Source: Paenibacillus gyeongsangnamensis (GTDB lineage Bacteria > Bacillota > Bacilli > Paenibacillales > NBRC-103111). From it: a stretch of 64,000 nucleotides of DNA. Positions 7,774 to 15,937 of the stretch are shown here, piece after piece. Every line of letters starts with the position of its first letter. Position 1 is the stretch's first letter. The stretch covers positions 1-64,000 of the forward strand of contig NZ_JAQAGZ010000032.1 of NCBI RefSeq assembly GCF_027533625.1. The letters are read 5' to 3'. Made by a program: the position numbers and the translations under genes. The notes under the pieces were generated by a model. The model was not told the DNA's origin. It ran no database searches and worked only from the letters and a program-made list of their open reading frames with translations.

Positions 7774-8727
7774 ATGAACAACAACACTCACGTGATTTTC
7801 GGTACCGGACCCGTAGGAATGGCTCTTTTGCGCGAATTGAAATTACGAGGGGTACAAGATATTCGCATGGTGAATCGCAGCGGCCGACTGCCTGGTGCCG
7901 ATAAGGTTCAGGTAATCCAAGGGGATGCGTCGCAAGTTTCCAAAGCAATCGAAATTTGTAAAGATGCCTCTGTCATATATCACTGCGCACAACCGGGATA
8001 TTTGAATTGGCCAAAACAATTCCCGGCTATAACAAAAGGGATTTTAGAGGGAGCCGCCGCTGCGAACGCCAAGCTAATCTATGCGGATAATCTTTACATG
8101 TACGGTAGTGTAGATACTCCGTTAAAGGAAAGCCTTCCGTATAGAGCGGAAGGCTCAAAGGGCATTACAAGGGCGAAGATGGCCGAGGAATTAATGAATG
8201 CCCATAAGAACGGGAAGGTCCGCGCAGCCATCGGAAGAGCGTCCGACTTTTATGGCCCCGGGGTTCTGCAGTCTTTTATGGGCGAAAGAGTTTTTGGATT
8301 TGCATTAAACGGGAAACCCGTTGATATGCTGGGAAATTTGGATGTACTCCATACGTATACTTACATTGACGACTTCGCCAGAGGCTTGGCCACTCTTGGA
8401 CAAGAGGATCGGGCATTAGGGGAAGTCTGGCATATTCCAAGCGCGGAAACGATTACGACAAGGCAGCTGCTTCAGTTGGTTTTTGACGAATTGGGTACAA
8501 ACGGTAAAGTTCGTGCTTCTTCGCGAAGCGTCGTTTCTATTTTATCCATGTTTCATCCAATGATGAAGGAAATTAAAGAAATTTTTTATGAATTTGAGCG
8601 GCCTTTTATTGTGGATCATAGCAAATTTGCGGGAGAATTCGGCGGCCATCTTACAACCCCGCATAAAGAGGCGGTTAGGCAAACGATACACTGGTACAGA
8701 AGTATGCGTAACGTCGGGAATAAATGA
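7774..8727 (+). CDS. NAD(P)-dependent epimerase/dehydratase-like (extended SDR) protein
   Basis: The 317-residue protein opens with a Rossmann nucleotide-binding loop (VIFGTGPVGMALL) and has the extended-SDR pattern: acidic/basic cofactor region (MVNRSGR), HCAQPGY strand, and substrate-domain blocks. At the usual catalytic YxxxK site I see ITRAKMAEE, i.e. the Lys is kept but the Tyr is not, so activity may differ from a classical epimerase. ATG 7774 has AAGGGAG nine bases upstream; an ATG at 7768 is in frame but too close. It is inferred to be under the MerR protein at 6852. An R1 repeat begins seven bases after the stop. Confidence 0.82.
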   Translation: MNNNTHVIFGTGPVGMALLRELKLRGVQDIRMVNRSGRLPGADKVQVIQGDASQVSKAIEICKDASVIYHCAQPGYLNWPKQFPAITKGILEGAAAANAKLIYADNLYMYGSVDTPLKESLPYRAEGSKGITRAKMAEELMNAHKNGKVRAAIGRASDFYGPGVLQSFMGERVFGFALNGKPVDMLGNLDVLHTYTYIDDFARGLATLGQEDRALGEVWHIPSAETITTRQLLQLVFDELGTNGKVRASSRSVVSILSMFHPMMKEIKEIFYEFERPFIVDHSKFAGEFGGHLTTPHKEAVRQTIHWYRSMRNVGNK

Positions 8728-8733
8728 ACGCTT

Positions 8734-8829
8734 CCAGGATAAACGGCTACGCCGTCCTTGTCTTACAAGGACCAGCGCGTTTACCAAGGTTGATGCGAAG
8801 CTATAAGTTACGAATACTTATAAATTCTT
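8734..8829 (+). repeat. R1 element, copy 1
   Basis: Starts CCAGGATAAACGG and forms an imperfect hairpin centred on TCCTTGT-CTT-ACAAGGA, closed by ACGG...GCGTTTACC. It is followed by a TGATGCGAAGCTATAAG tail with a small ATAAG/CTTAT inverted repeat. It begins seven bases after the SDR stop, in the sense direction. Other copies are at 17253, 22091 and 63707. Confidence 0.9.
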
Positions 8830-8858
8830 ATCAACTAAAAAAACAGAAAATTCCTCTG

Positions 8859-9581
8859 TTATTTTACGCTCGCATTCCGCAAAATCCTAGCCATCATCTC
8901 CGCATTCGGATATTGCTCGTCCTCGTATTGCCGGATGGCTTTTTCGATATCGAACGGAACCCGCTCGATGGACGTGCCTATCGTTCCTTCACTCACTTCA
9001 ACGATGGCATAGGATGCCCGGGCCAAACCGTCGAACGGCAGGCCGACGCTTCCGGTATTCATCAAGATTTTACCTTCCATATACCGGATGTACGGCTTAT
9101 GAATATGGGCATAGATGTAGATGTCCGCCTTCCCCGCCGACATGAGCTTCGCTTGCAGAACATCATCGCCCGCACCCGGCACTACGATATCGAACAAGCT
9201 GTCCGGCGTCGCATGAAATGCGTTGATCGACACCCCTTCGACGTCAAGCCGAAGCTCGGTCGGCAGAGCGGTTAAATAGTCGATGTCCTGTTGATCCAGC
9301 CGAGAGACTGTCCAGTCGCGTTCCCGGTTCATCAGCTCCAAGACGTGATCCGGAACTTCTCCCGGGCGCACGCCGCGAACGGCCCATTCATCCGCATTTC
9401 CTTTAATCACCTTCGTATTTAACGACCGGACCCGTTCGAGCACTCCCTTCGGATCCGGTCCGCGGTAACACAGATCGCCAAGCACATAAACTCGGTCCGC
9501 TGCCTTCTTCCTAATATCCTCCAGAACGGCATCCAGCGCGATGGCATTGCCGTGTATATCCGAAATAAACGCGATTTTCAT
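8859..9581 (-). CDS. Metallophosphoesterase (YfcE/diadenosine-tetraphosphatase-like)
   Basis: The 240-residue protein carries the calcineurin-like metal-binding set in order: SDIHGN (residues 7-12), GDLCYRGPDP, KGNADEW, FHATP and YAHIHKP. These ligands bind two metal ions and hydrolyse phosphomono- or diesters; the physiological substrate cannot be told from sequence. I start at the ATG at 9581, which has AGAGGTG at correct spacing; the GTG at 9590 overlaps that site. It stands alone between the R1 repeat and a divergent FMN-binding protein. Confidence 0.9.
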   Translation of the reverse strand: MKIAFISDIHGNAIALDAVLEDIRKKAADRVYVLGDLCYRGPDPKGVLERVRSLNTKVIKGNADEWAVRGVRPGEVPDHVLELMNRERDWTVSRLDQQDIDYLTALPTELRLDVEGVSINAFHATPDSLFDIVVPGAGDDVLQAKLMSAGKADIYIYAHIHKPYIRYMEGKILMNTGSVGLPFDGLARASYAIVEVSEGTIGTSIERVPFDIEKAIRQYEDEQYPNAEMMARILRNASVK

Positions 9582-9795
9582 TGGATTCACCTCTTGTTAT
9601 TGTGTAGAGTTCCTTCCCCGAGAACCCCCTTTTCGTGGAACAACGATCATGGTACTGCTTTCCCATATTATACCGATACAATCGGCGTTCTTGTCAACGG
9701 AGCATAAGTGGTCCAATAAAACCATAGTAAATTGGATCTTTTTTACGATCCACCCCTCCTTTATGATAAATGAAAAAAAGATGGAGGGACACACC

Positions 9796-10428
9796 ATGAG
9801 AAGAAAAGAATTTTCGGTTCAGGAGCAGCAGGAGATTGAGGATTTTCTGCGGAGCATGTCGTTCGGCTTTCTGGGAACGTCCGGCGAGGACGGATATCCT
9901 CACATTACTCCGCTGAACTATACGTATCAGAACGGCCATATTTACTTTCACGGGTCGAAAGCCGGCAGCAAAATGAAAGAGCTCGTAAAGTCCCATAAAG
10001 TCAGCTTTGCCGTAGCCAAGGAGTTTGCCGTTATTCCCTCTTACTTCTCCGACCCCCGCCAGGCTTGTCCGGCGACGGCTTTTTTCAAATCCGTTCATAT
10101 CCGGGGAATCGCGGAGCCGGTTGATGATTTGCATGAGAAAGCGGAGGCCTTGTCCGGACTCATGGAAAAGCTGCAGCCTGAAGGCGGGTATGCGCCCATC
10201 ACCCCTGACGATCCGCTGTATACAGGCGAGCTGAAAGCCGTTTCCGTGGTCAGGATTACGGTGGAGGACTTGACTGCAAAATTCAAATTCGGCCAAAACC
10301 TGAAAGAGGACCGTCTGGCTCAGGTAATGGAGGGACTGGAGGAACGCGGTCTGGCCGGAGATCCGGAAACCGTAGAAATGATGAAGCGGTATTGTCCTTT
10401 TCATAACAAGGATGCTGATCGTTTGTAA
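9796..10428 (+). CDS. Pyridoxamine-phosphate-oxidase-like FMN-binding protein
   Basis: 210 residues with the split-barrel flavin-reductase pattern: MSFGFLGTSGEDGYPHITPLNYTY at the N-terminus, HIYFHGSKAGSKMKEL for the FMN phosphate contact, and VSFAVAKEFAVIPSYFSDPRQACPATAFFKSVHIRGIA. This is the group related to nitroimidazole-resistance NimA (PF12900-like). The role is probably reduction of an FMN- or F420-dependent small substrate. Start at 9796 with GGAGGG upstream. CsaA follows 57 nt downstream, possibly in the same transcript. Confidence 0.85.
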   Translation: MRRKEFSVQEQQEIEDFLRSMSFGFLGTSGEDGYPHITPLNYTYQNGHIYFHGSKAGSKMKELVKSHKVSFAVAKEFAVIPSYFSDPRQACPATAFFKSVHIRGIAEPVDDLHEKAEALSGLMEKLQPEGGYAPITPDDPLYTGELKAVSVVRITVEDLTAKFKFGQNLKEDRLAQVMEGLEERGLAGDPETVEMMKRYCPFHNKDADRL

Positions 10429-10485
10429 ATTCAGTTTATGGTAAAATAAGGCCATAATCTGCAGGAATAGGAGTTTACATTCATT

Positions 10486-10815
10486 ATGGCAACCATAGAC
10501 GATTTTTTAGCCCTGGAAATTCGCATCGGGACCGTGATCTCGGCTGAGCCTTTTCCCGAAGCGCGCAAACCGGCGATCAAATTGGAGATTGATTTCGGCG
10601 AGCTCGGGATCAAGCGCTCCTCCGCCCAAATTACGAGAAGATATAATCCCGGAACGCTTGTCGGACAGCAGGTCGCGGCCGTCGTCAATCTTCCGCCGCG
10701 ACGGATCGCCGGCTTTCAGTCCGAAGTACTCGTGCTGGGCGGGACGCCGGAGGAAGGCGATGTCGTGCTGCTGAAGCCGGACGAACCCGTACCGAACGGC
10801 ACGCCGGTGGCTTAA
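10486..10815 (+). CDS. csaA: CsaA tRNA-binding-domain chaperone
   Basis: The 109-residue product is a single EMAP/tRNA-binding OB fold, with the family signatures LEIRIGTVISAEPFPEARKPAIKL, SSAQITRRY and VVNLPPRRIAGFQSEVLVLG. Length matches Bacillus CsaA (about 110), a dimeric chaperone linked to protein export. The DFGELGIKRSSAQI block is characteristic of CsaA rather than of MetRS tails. The gene lies 57 nt after the FMN-binding protein. Confidence 0.95.
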   Translation: MATIDDFLALEIRIGTVISAEPFPEARKPAIKLEIDFGELGIKRSSAQITRRYNPGTLVGQQVAAVVNLPPRRIAGFQSEVLVLGGTPEEGDVVLLKPDEPVPNGTPVA

Positions 10816-10982
10816 GCTTTGCCGCAACGATACCTGAATCTTAACCTAAACTTGAGCCCGAGCCAGCCGGATGGCGGCCGTCCATTCCCTAGCGGATGCC
10901 TCGCCCACCCTGCGCCTGCAAATCCTATCTTTCGGGAAACTGGCCGATTGAGGTAAAATAGAGAAAAAGGAGGCTTGATCCC

Positions 10983-11927
10983 ATGACTAGTGCTGCAGTG
11001 AAATGGATGGATCGGCTTCCCGCCTGGTTGGAGGAAAGCCGCAAACAGGCAGCGTTCGGACAGGTTGCCGCCTATATTCCCGAGCTCGCCAAGGCGCCTG
11101 CGGATGCACTGGGCATTTCGATCCTCGACGGAGCGGGCCACGAGATAGCCGCAGGAGACAGCGGACTGACTTTCACGATGCAGAGCATCTCCAAGGTATT
11201 CACGCTTCTCCTGGCGCTGATGGATAACGGCGAGGAAGCCGTCTTCCGCAAGGTGGGCATGGAGCCGACCGGCGACGACTTCAATTCGATGCTGAAGCTG
11301 GAGCTGGTGGAGCCGGGCATCCCGTTCAATCCGCTCATTAACGCAGGAGCCATTACGATCTCCTCGCTCATTCACGGAGCGACGCCCGCGGAGAAGGTGG
11401 AGCGCATCCTGGCTTTCTTCCGCGAGCTGAGCGGGGATAGCGGACTGGAAATCGATGAGGCCGTCTATCGCTCCGAATCGGCAACAGCCCACCGCAACCG
11501 TTCGCTCGCCTATTTTCTCAAGGACAATGAGGTGCTCGGCGAAGAAATCGACGTGGAGCAGGTGCTGGATGTGTACTTCAAGCACTGCTCCGTTCTGGTC
11601 ACCTGCCGTCATCTGGCGCGGATGGCCTTGGTGCTAGCGTATAACGGGACGGATCCGATCACGGACAAGCCGCTCGTACCGAGACGCTTCGTGCAGATCG
11701 CCAAGACCTTCATGGTCTCCTGCGGCATGTACAACGCGTCCGGCGAGTTCGCCATTCATGTCGGCATCCCGGCCAAGAGCGGCGTAGCCGGAGGCATCCT
11801 CGCCCTCGTTCCGGGCCGCTACGGGATCGGTGTCGTAGGTCCGGCACTGAACGATAAGGGCAACAGCACCGCAGGGGTTCATTTGCTGCGGACGCTGTCG
11901 GAGTCGAACGGCTGGAGCATGTTCTAA
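10983..11927 (+). CDS. glsA: Glutaminase A
   Basis: Hydrolyses glutamine to glutamate and ammonia. 314 residues, typical of the serine-dependent beta-lactamase-fold glutaminases. The catalytic S-x-x-K is at Ser68-Ile-Ser-Lys71 in FTMQSISKVFTL. Further conserved blocks are GMEPTGDDFNS, PFNPLINAGAI, ESATAHRNRSLAYFLK and SGVAGGILALVPGRYGI. AAGGAGG precedes the ATG at good spacing. Single gene with a terminator at 11945-11992. Confidence 0.96.
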   Translation: MTSAAVKWMDRLPAWLEESRKQAAFGQVAAYIPELAKAPADALGISILDGAGHEIAAGDSGLTFTMQSISKVFTLLLALMDNGEEAVFRKVGMEPTGDDFNSMLKLELVEPGIPFNPLINAGAITISSLIHGATPAEKVERILAFFRELSGDSGLEIDEAVYRSESATAHRNRSLAYFLKDNEVLGEEIDVEQVLDVYFKHCSVLVTCRHLARMALVLAYNGTDPITDKPLVPRRFVQIAKTFMVSCGMYNASGEFAIHVGIPAKSGVAGGILALVPGRYGIGVVGPALNDKGNSTAGVHLLRTLSESNGWSMF

Positions 11928-11944
11928 GCTCAAGGCCAACAAGA

Positions 11945-11992
11945 AAAAGCACAAGTTCGCAGCTAGGGCGTGCGAAGTCTTGTGCTTTTTTG
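11945..11992. terminator. Terminator between glsA and kduI (convergent)
   Basis: AAAAAGCACAAG pairs with CTTGTGCTTTTTT around a 20-nt centre that has its own CGCA/TGCG stem; usable in both directions. Confidence 0.8.
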
Positions 11993-12005
11993 TAGCGTGC
12001 AACGA

Positions 12006-12845
12006 TTATTTCAGGTCCTTCATCGGAACGGCGTCCATGTCGTGGAACTCTTGGTTCTCGCCTGCCATGGCCCAGATGAACGTATAGTTGCTAGTGCCTA
12101 CGCCGCTGTGGATCGACCAGCTCGGGCTGATGACCGCTTGTTCGTTGCGCATCACCAGGTGGCGGGTTTCGTTCGGCTCGCCCATCAGGTGGAACACGAC
12201 TCCGTCTTCCGGCATATCAAAGTACAGATAGATCTCGGAGCGGCGGTTGTGCGTATGGCAAGGCATGGTGTTCCACATGTTGCCCGGCTTCAGCAGCGTC
12301 ATGCCCATCACGAGTTGGCAGCTCTTCGTGCCGTTCAGGTGGATGAAGCGGTAAATCGTCCGCTCGTTCGAGTTCGTGATCGAACCGAGGTGCTGCGATT
12401 CCGCGGAATCCAGGTCGATTTTCTCCGTCGGATAGTTCTTGTGGGCCGGTGTGGAATTGAAATAGAAGCGTGCAGGATTCGCCGGGTCGGCGCTGCGGAA
12501 AACGACTTCCTTGTTGCCAAGACCTACGTAAAGGCATTCTTTATTGTTGATTTCGTATTCGGTGCCGTCAACGGTAATAAAGCCCTTCGGCCCGATGTTG
12601 ATGATGCCGATTTCGCGGCGCTCGAGGAAGTAGTCGGAGCCCATCGTATGCTTGTCCGCTTCGAGCTTGATCGGCTCTTTCGTCGGAATGGCGGCGCCGG
12701 CGATGAAGCGGTCCACGTGGGAGTAAGTCAGCTTAAGCTCTCCCGGCACGAACAGATTGTCAATCAAATATTCCTTGCGAAGTCCTTCGGTATCGTAGCT
12801 CTTCGTTGAAGCCGGATTCGTTGCGTAACGGATTTCCATAATCAT
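12006..12845 (-). CDS. kduI: 5-keto-4-deoxyuronate isomerase
   Basis: Isomerises 5-keto-4-deoxyuronate to 3-deoxy-D-glycero-2,5-hexodiulosonate in pectin/uronate breakdown. The 279-residue cupin protein has the KduI core with metal ligands in MPCHTHNRRSEIYLYF (His-x-His and Glu) and the final strand SPSWSIHSGVGTSNYTFIWAM. GGGAGGA lies just before ATG-ATT-ATG; either ATG (12845 or 12839) may start, the second giving MEIRYATNP as in relatives. The promoter at 12874-12902 is overlaid by repeated GTTCA boxes, and the DeoR-type regulator upstream probably acts there. No kduD is in the window. Confidence 0.95.
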   Translation of the reverse strand: MIMEIRYATNPASTKSYDTEGLRKEYLIDNLFVPGELKLTYSHVDRFIAGAAIPTKEPIKLEADKHTMGSDYFLERREIGIINIGPKGFITVDGTEYEINNKECLYVGLGNKEVVFRSADPANPARFYFNSTPAHKNYPTEKIDLDSAESQHLGSITNSNERTIYRFIHLNGTKSCQLVMGMTLLKPGNMWNTMPCHTHNRRSEIYLYFDMPEDGVVFHLMGEPNETRHLVMRNEQAVISPSWSIHSGVGTSNYTFIWAMAGENQEFHDMDAVPMKDLK

Positions 12846-12859
12846 GATTCCTCCCGTAA

Positions 12860-12930
12860 TTAGGTTCATGTCTAGTATAAACTCATGTTCATTTAAGTTC
12901 AATTGAAATGTTCGTGAACCGAAATGAACC
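12860..12930 (-). promoter_or_regulatory. kduI promoter with repeated GTTCAT boxes (DeoR operator candidate)
   Basis: On the minus strand TTGAAC (12902-12897), a 17-bp spacer and TATACT (12879-12874) form a good SigA promoter. The sequence GTTCA or its complement occurs at least five times between 12862 and 12930, at roughly 10-22 bp steps, overlapping both promoter boxes. DeoR-family repressors bind such repeated short boxes, so this is the likely target of the neighbouring regulator. Confidence 0.6.
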
Positions 12931-13698
12931 CTATTGCACGTGCAAAAACCGTTCGATCCGGACGCCGGCGGTTTCGTATTTGTGCAGCAGCTCGTCCGTC
13001 AGCCCGGCATCGGTCAGCACCGTCCCGACCTCCTGCAGCTTGGCGAAGGTGAACAGCGCGCATTTATCGAACTTGCTGTGGTCGGCGACGCAGTAAACTT
13101 CTCTCGCCGATTCGATGAGCGCCCGTTTCTGCTCGGCATGCATCTGGGTAAAAATCGTGAGACCGTACTCCAGATGGATGCCGGTAGTTGATAAAAATGC
13201 CTTCTGCACATTCAGCTTGCGCAGGAAATTCCCGGCGTTCTCGTTCACGAGCTGGTTACGGCTGCGGACGCCGCCGGGGACGACGAGCCGGATTTGATCC
13301 TTCTTGATCAGCTCTCCGATGACGTACAGATCGTTCGTAATAACCGTGAGGGGCATGTTGTCCAGCAGCTTGGCGATTTCCAGCGTCGTGCTGCCGCTGT
13401 CGAGAGCGATAATATCGCCCTGCCCGATATGTGCGAGCGCGCACCGGGCCGCCTGCTGCTTCTCGTCCGGATGCTTGGAGCCCGCTTCCTGCTCACGGAA
13501 CAGCCCGGAGTAGCTGTCGCTCGCCAGCACGGCGCCGCCGTGCGTCCGCCGGAGCAGTCCTTTGCCCTCGAGCTTCTCGAAGTCTTGACGGATCGTTTTG
13601 CCCGTGACGTGGAGCCGCTCGGCGAGCTCCCCTACCGTCACTTCTCCGGAGGCGAGCAGATGCTGCATGATGAGTTCGTAGCGCTTGATGGCAGACAT
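12931..13698 (-). CDS. DeoR-family transcriptional regulator
   Basis: 255 residues: an N-terminal HTH (SGEVTVGELAERLHVTGKTIRQDFEKLEGKGLLRRTHGGAV, residues about 17-57) of the DeoR type and a sugar-phosphate-sensing DeoRC domain (DIIALDSGSTTLEIAKLL; VITNDLYV; VVPGGVRSRN; DHSKFDKCALF). It most likely senses a uronate-derived sugar phosphate and represses kduI, which lies just downstream on the same strand behind the GTTCA boxes. GGAGG precedes the ATG at 13698. Confidence 0.92.
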   Translation of the reverse strand: MSAIKRYELIMQHLLASGEVTVGELAERLHVTGKTIRQDFEKLEGKGLLRRTHGGAVLASDSYSGLFREQEAGSKHPDEKQQAARCALAHIGQGDIIALDSGSTTLEIAKLLDNMPLTVITNDLYVIGELIKKDQIRLVVPGGVRSRNQLVNENAGNFLRKLNVQKAFLSTTGIHLEYGLTIFTQMHAEQKRALIESAREVYCVADHSKFDKCALFTFAKLQEVGTVLTDAGLTDELLHKYETAGVRIERFLHVQ

Positions 13699-13886
13699 TT
13701 CGTTCCTCCGCTTCGCGGGATGTTGTCCCTATGGTATCATAGCGGCCCTGCGAAAACCAAGATTTTTCTCGAAATAGGTAAGGGAGCCCCCATGGCAGCA
13801 AATGCACGGTGACGGTGCTGCCGTAAAGTGTTATAATATGGGCTATCTTACGTTACATGATCTGATGAAAGGGATGGATAAAGTTC

Positions 13887-15194
13887 ATGAACCCTCTTGC
13901 TGCGCAGCTGAACGATACGATAGCTCAGGAAAACCGCCACGTCTACGACATGCTCTCCGAGCTCGGAAGACAAATTTATTTCCCTAAGGTAGGCATCTTG
14001 AGCCAATCGGCCGAAGCCAAAGCGAAAGCGAAGAAATTTAATGCAACGATCGGCACCGCGCTTGAGAACGGAAAGCCGATGCACCTCAAGGTCATTCAAG
14101 ATAATCTGTCCGCATACGATCCGAAGGACATTTACGAATATGCGCCGCCGGCCGGCAAGCCGGAGCTGCGCACCGCTTGGAAGAGCAAGATGGTGGAAGA
14201 AAATCCGTCCCTCGCGGGAAAAGGACTCGGCAACCCGATCGTCACGAACGCCTTGACCCATGGCCTCAGCATCGTAGCCGATCTGTTCGCGGGTCCCGGC
14301 GACGTTGTCATCATCCCGGACAAAAACTGGGAGAACTACGAGCTGACCTTCGGCATCCGCCGCGGAGCCGAGCTTGCTTTCTACCCGCTGTACAATAGCG
14401 ACCGCCGCTTCAATGCGGAGGGCCTGCGCGACACGCTGCTTGCCCAGAAGAGCAAAGGCAAAGCGATCGTCGTGCTGAACTTCCCGAACAACCCGACGGG
14501 CTATACCCCGGGCGTAGAGGAAGGCAAAGCGATCGTCGCCGCGATCAAGGAAGCCGCCGAAGCGGGAATCAACGTTGTTGCCGTGACGGACGACGCATAC
14601 TTCGGCCTCTTCTTCGAGGATTCCCTCCAGGAATCGCTCGCAGGCCAGCTCGCCGGCCTGCATGAACGCGTGCTGTCCGTGAAGATCGACGGAGCGACCA
14701 AGGAAGAGTACGTTTGGGGCTTCCGCGTCGGCTTCATCACTTATTGCGGACAGAGCGAAGCGATGCTGGCCGCACTTGAGCAGAAGACGATGGGCATCAT
14801 CCGCGCTACGATCTCGAGCGGACCGCACCCGTCGCAGACGTTCGTGCTGAAGGCGCTGCAGTCTCCGGACTTCAAAGCCCAGAAGCAGGAGAAGTTCGAC
14901 ATCATGAAGGGCCGCGCCAACCGCGTGAAGGCGCTGCTCGACACGGGCAAGTTCGACGGCGCTTGGGAGTACTACCCATTCAACTCCGGCTACTTCATGT
15001 GCCTGAAGCTGAAAACCGTCGCCGCCGAGACGCTACGCGTCCACCTGCTCGACCGGTACGGCATCGGCACGATCGCCCTCGGCGAAACCGACCTGCGCGT
15101 CGCGTTCTCGTGCATCGAGGAAGCGAATCTCGACGAGCTGTTCGAGACGATCTTCCAGGGCGTGCAGGATCTGGAGAAAGTCTCTGCGAAGTAA
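13887..15194 (+). CDS. PLP-dependent aminotransferase, class I/II
   Basis: 435 residues with the fold-type I aminotransferase pattern: YAPPAGKPELRTAWKSKM, TNALTHGLSIVADLFAGPGD, VVLNFPNNPTGYTPG (the conserved N-P-T-G), VTDDAYFGLFF, and the PLP-Lys region SVKIDGATKEEYVWGFRVGF. It probably transaminates an aromatic or branched amino acid; the substrate is unresolved. A TATAAT at 13831 with an upstream TGACGG gives a plausible promoter. The start at 13887 has AAAGGGATGG about ten bases upstream. A terminator follows at 15202-15244. Confidence 0.9.
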   Translation: MNPLAAQLNDTIAQENRHVYDMLSELGRQIYFPKVGILSQSAEAKAKAKKFNATIGTALENGKPMHLKVIQDNLSAYDPKDIYEYAPPAGKPELRTAWKSKMVEENPSLAGKGLGNPIVTNALTHGLSIVADLFAGPGDVVIIPDKNWENYELTFGIRRGAELAFYPLYNSDRRFNAEGLRDTLLAQKSKGKAIVVLNFPNNPTGYTPGVEEGKAIVAAIKEAAEAGINVVAVTDDAYFGLFFEDSLQESLAGQLAGLHERVLSVKIDGATKEEYVWGFRVGFITYCGQSEAMLAALEQKTMGIIRATISSGPHPSQTFVLKALQSPDFKAQKQEKFDIMKGRANRVKALLDTGKFDGAWEYYPFNSGYFMCLKLKTVAAETLRVHLLDRYGIGTIALGETDLRVAFSCIEEANLDELFETIFQGVQDLEKVSAK

Positions 15195-15201
15195 AGCAAA
15201 C

Positions 15202-15244
15202 AGAGGAGGCCTGTTCCCCAAGGACAGAGCATCCTCTTTTTTTT
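15202..15244 (+). terminator. Intrinsic terminator after the aminotransferase
   Basis: AGAGGA...TCCTCT stem with an inner GGACAG-type pairing, followed by eight T residues. Confidence 0.75.
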
Positions 15245-15579
15245 AGCTATATGTTCCAAAGCCTCAATACAAGCGCTGCGTATAGCTTTCTTGAAGTGCT
15301 TGATCCTCCCATTTCTTCATCGATTCCTGGCAATTTTACGTGGTCTGCTATTATTTTCGCTATGTTGGGCAATCTTTCCTTAGGAAGCCAATGGGCTGTG
15401 GAACCGAAGCGAGACGTTCAGGCGGTGCTGGGGACGACATGAGGTTGCGGGAAATTGGGAAGGGGAAAAGTGATCCGCCATCCTGACGACGGGCTGCTTC
15501 GCTTTTCGCTACCATACCTTTAAAATCTGCTGCAGAACATCACTTGATCGAATGGACGATAATAAGATTGTCCATAATT
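15245..15579. other. 335 bp with no supportable gene
   Basis: Open frames here are short, lack ribosome sites and show no family resemblance. The stretch ends in a strong terminator (15580-15613) that has no gene of its own, which suggests remains of a lost gene. Confidence 0.5.
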
Positions 15580-15613
15580 AACCAGGCTGCTTCCATGGCA
15601 GCCTGGTTTTTTT
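15580..15613 (+). terminator. Orphan intrinsic terminator
   Basis: AACCAGGCTGC-TTCCAT-GGCAGCCTGGTT followed by TTTTT; a perfect 11-bp stem with no coding gene directly upstream. Confidence 0.85.
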
Positions 15614-15655
15614 GTACAAACGGTCGTTGGTTAAAATACCTTTTAAAAGACTGGC

Positions 15656-15684
15656 TTTACAACGTAACAATGTTATGTTACATT
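15656..15684 (+). promoter_or_regulatory. Exporter promoter with embedded dyad
   Basis: TTTACA (15656-15661), a 17-bp spacer and TACATT (15679-15684) make a SigA promoter. The spacer contains GTAACA (15664) and TGTTAC (15676) as an inverted repeat with six bases between. The same layout recurs at 15852-15869 (GTAACA-N6-TGTTAT), so a repressor or activator dimer site is likely at both places. Confidence 0.6.
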
Positions 15685-15707
15685 GTTTTATGAAGGGGGT
15701 AAACCAA

Positions 15708-15758
15708 GTGATCAAGTGCCTGTTTCTGAAAAAGCCTTTAGAACCGGATTTTCACTAG
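15708..15758 (+). CDS. 16-residue leader peptide upstream of the MFS exporter
   Basis: GTG start with AAGGGGG eight bases upstream encodes MIKCLFLKKPLEPDFH, then TAG. It is followed at once by a hairpin with a U-run (15765-15831). This is the layout of ribosome-mediated attenuators that let antibiotics stalling the ribosome switch on an efflux gene. The GAACCG inside the leader can pair with CGGTTC inside the terminator loop, offering a possible antiterminator. Translation is inferred from signals. Confidence 0.6.
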   Translation: MIKCLFLKKPLEPDFH

Positions 15759-15764
15759 CAGGTG

Positions 15765-15831
15765 GCCCGGTATTCTTAAGACACCGTACGGTTCGATTGG
15801 CATAGTCTGCGCAAATACCCGGCATTTTTTT
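15765..15831 (+). terminator. Attenuator terminator in the exporter leader
   Basis: GCCCGGTATT (15765-15774) pairs with AATACCCGGC (15814-15823), followed by ATTTTTTT. The 39-nt loop holds a CCGTACGG palindrome and a CGGTTC able to pair with the leader peptide codons. It lies between promoter and gene, so it acts as a conditional stop. Confidence 0.7.
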
Positions 15832-15937
15832 GCTCAAAAGAGCATATTTGCGTAACATTGTTTTGTTATTGTCCCAATACATATGCACTGTATCCCGAAA
15901 GCCAAATTATAACTATTCAAAAGGAGATGAGCACATT

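Noticed and set aside
8724..9275. 183-codon plus-strand ORF beginning in R1 copy 1
   Set aside because: It runs antisense through the metallophosphoesterase gene, and its first codons are only the R1 hairpin read as protein.
15245..15442. Plus-strand frame starting MFQSLNTSAAYS
   Set aside because: Starts inside the preceding terminator region, no ribosome site, and no family resemblance.
15830..15937. 5' extension of the MFS exporter to 15830
   Set aside because: It starts in the attenuator U-run without a ribosome site; 15938 has a strong one.
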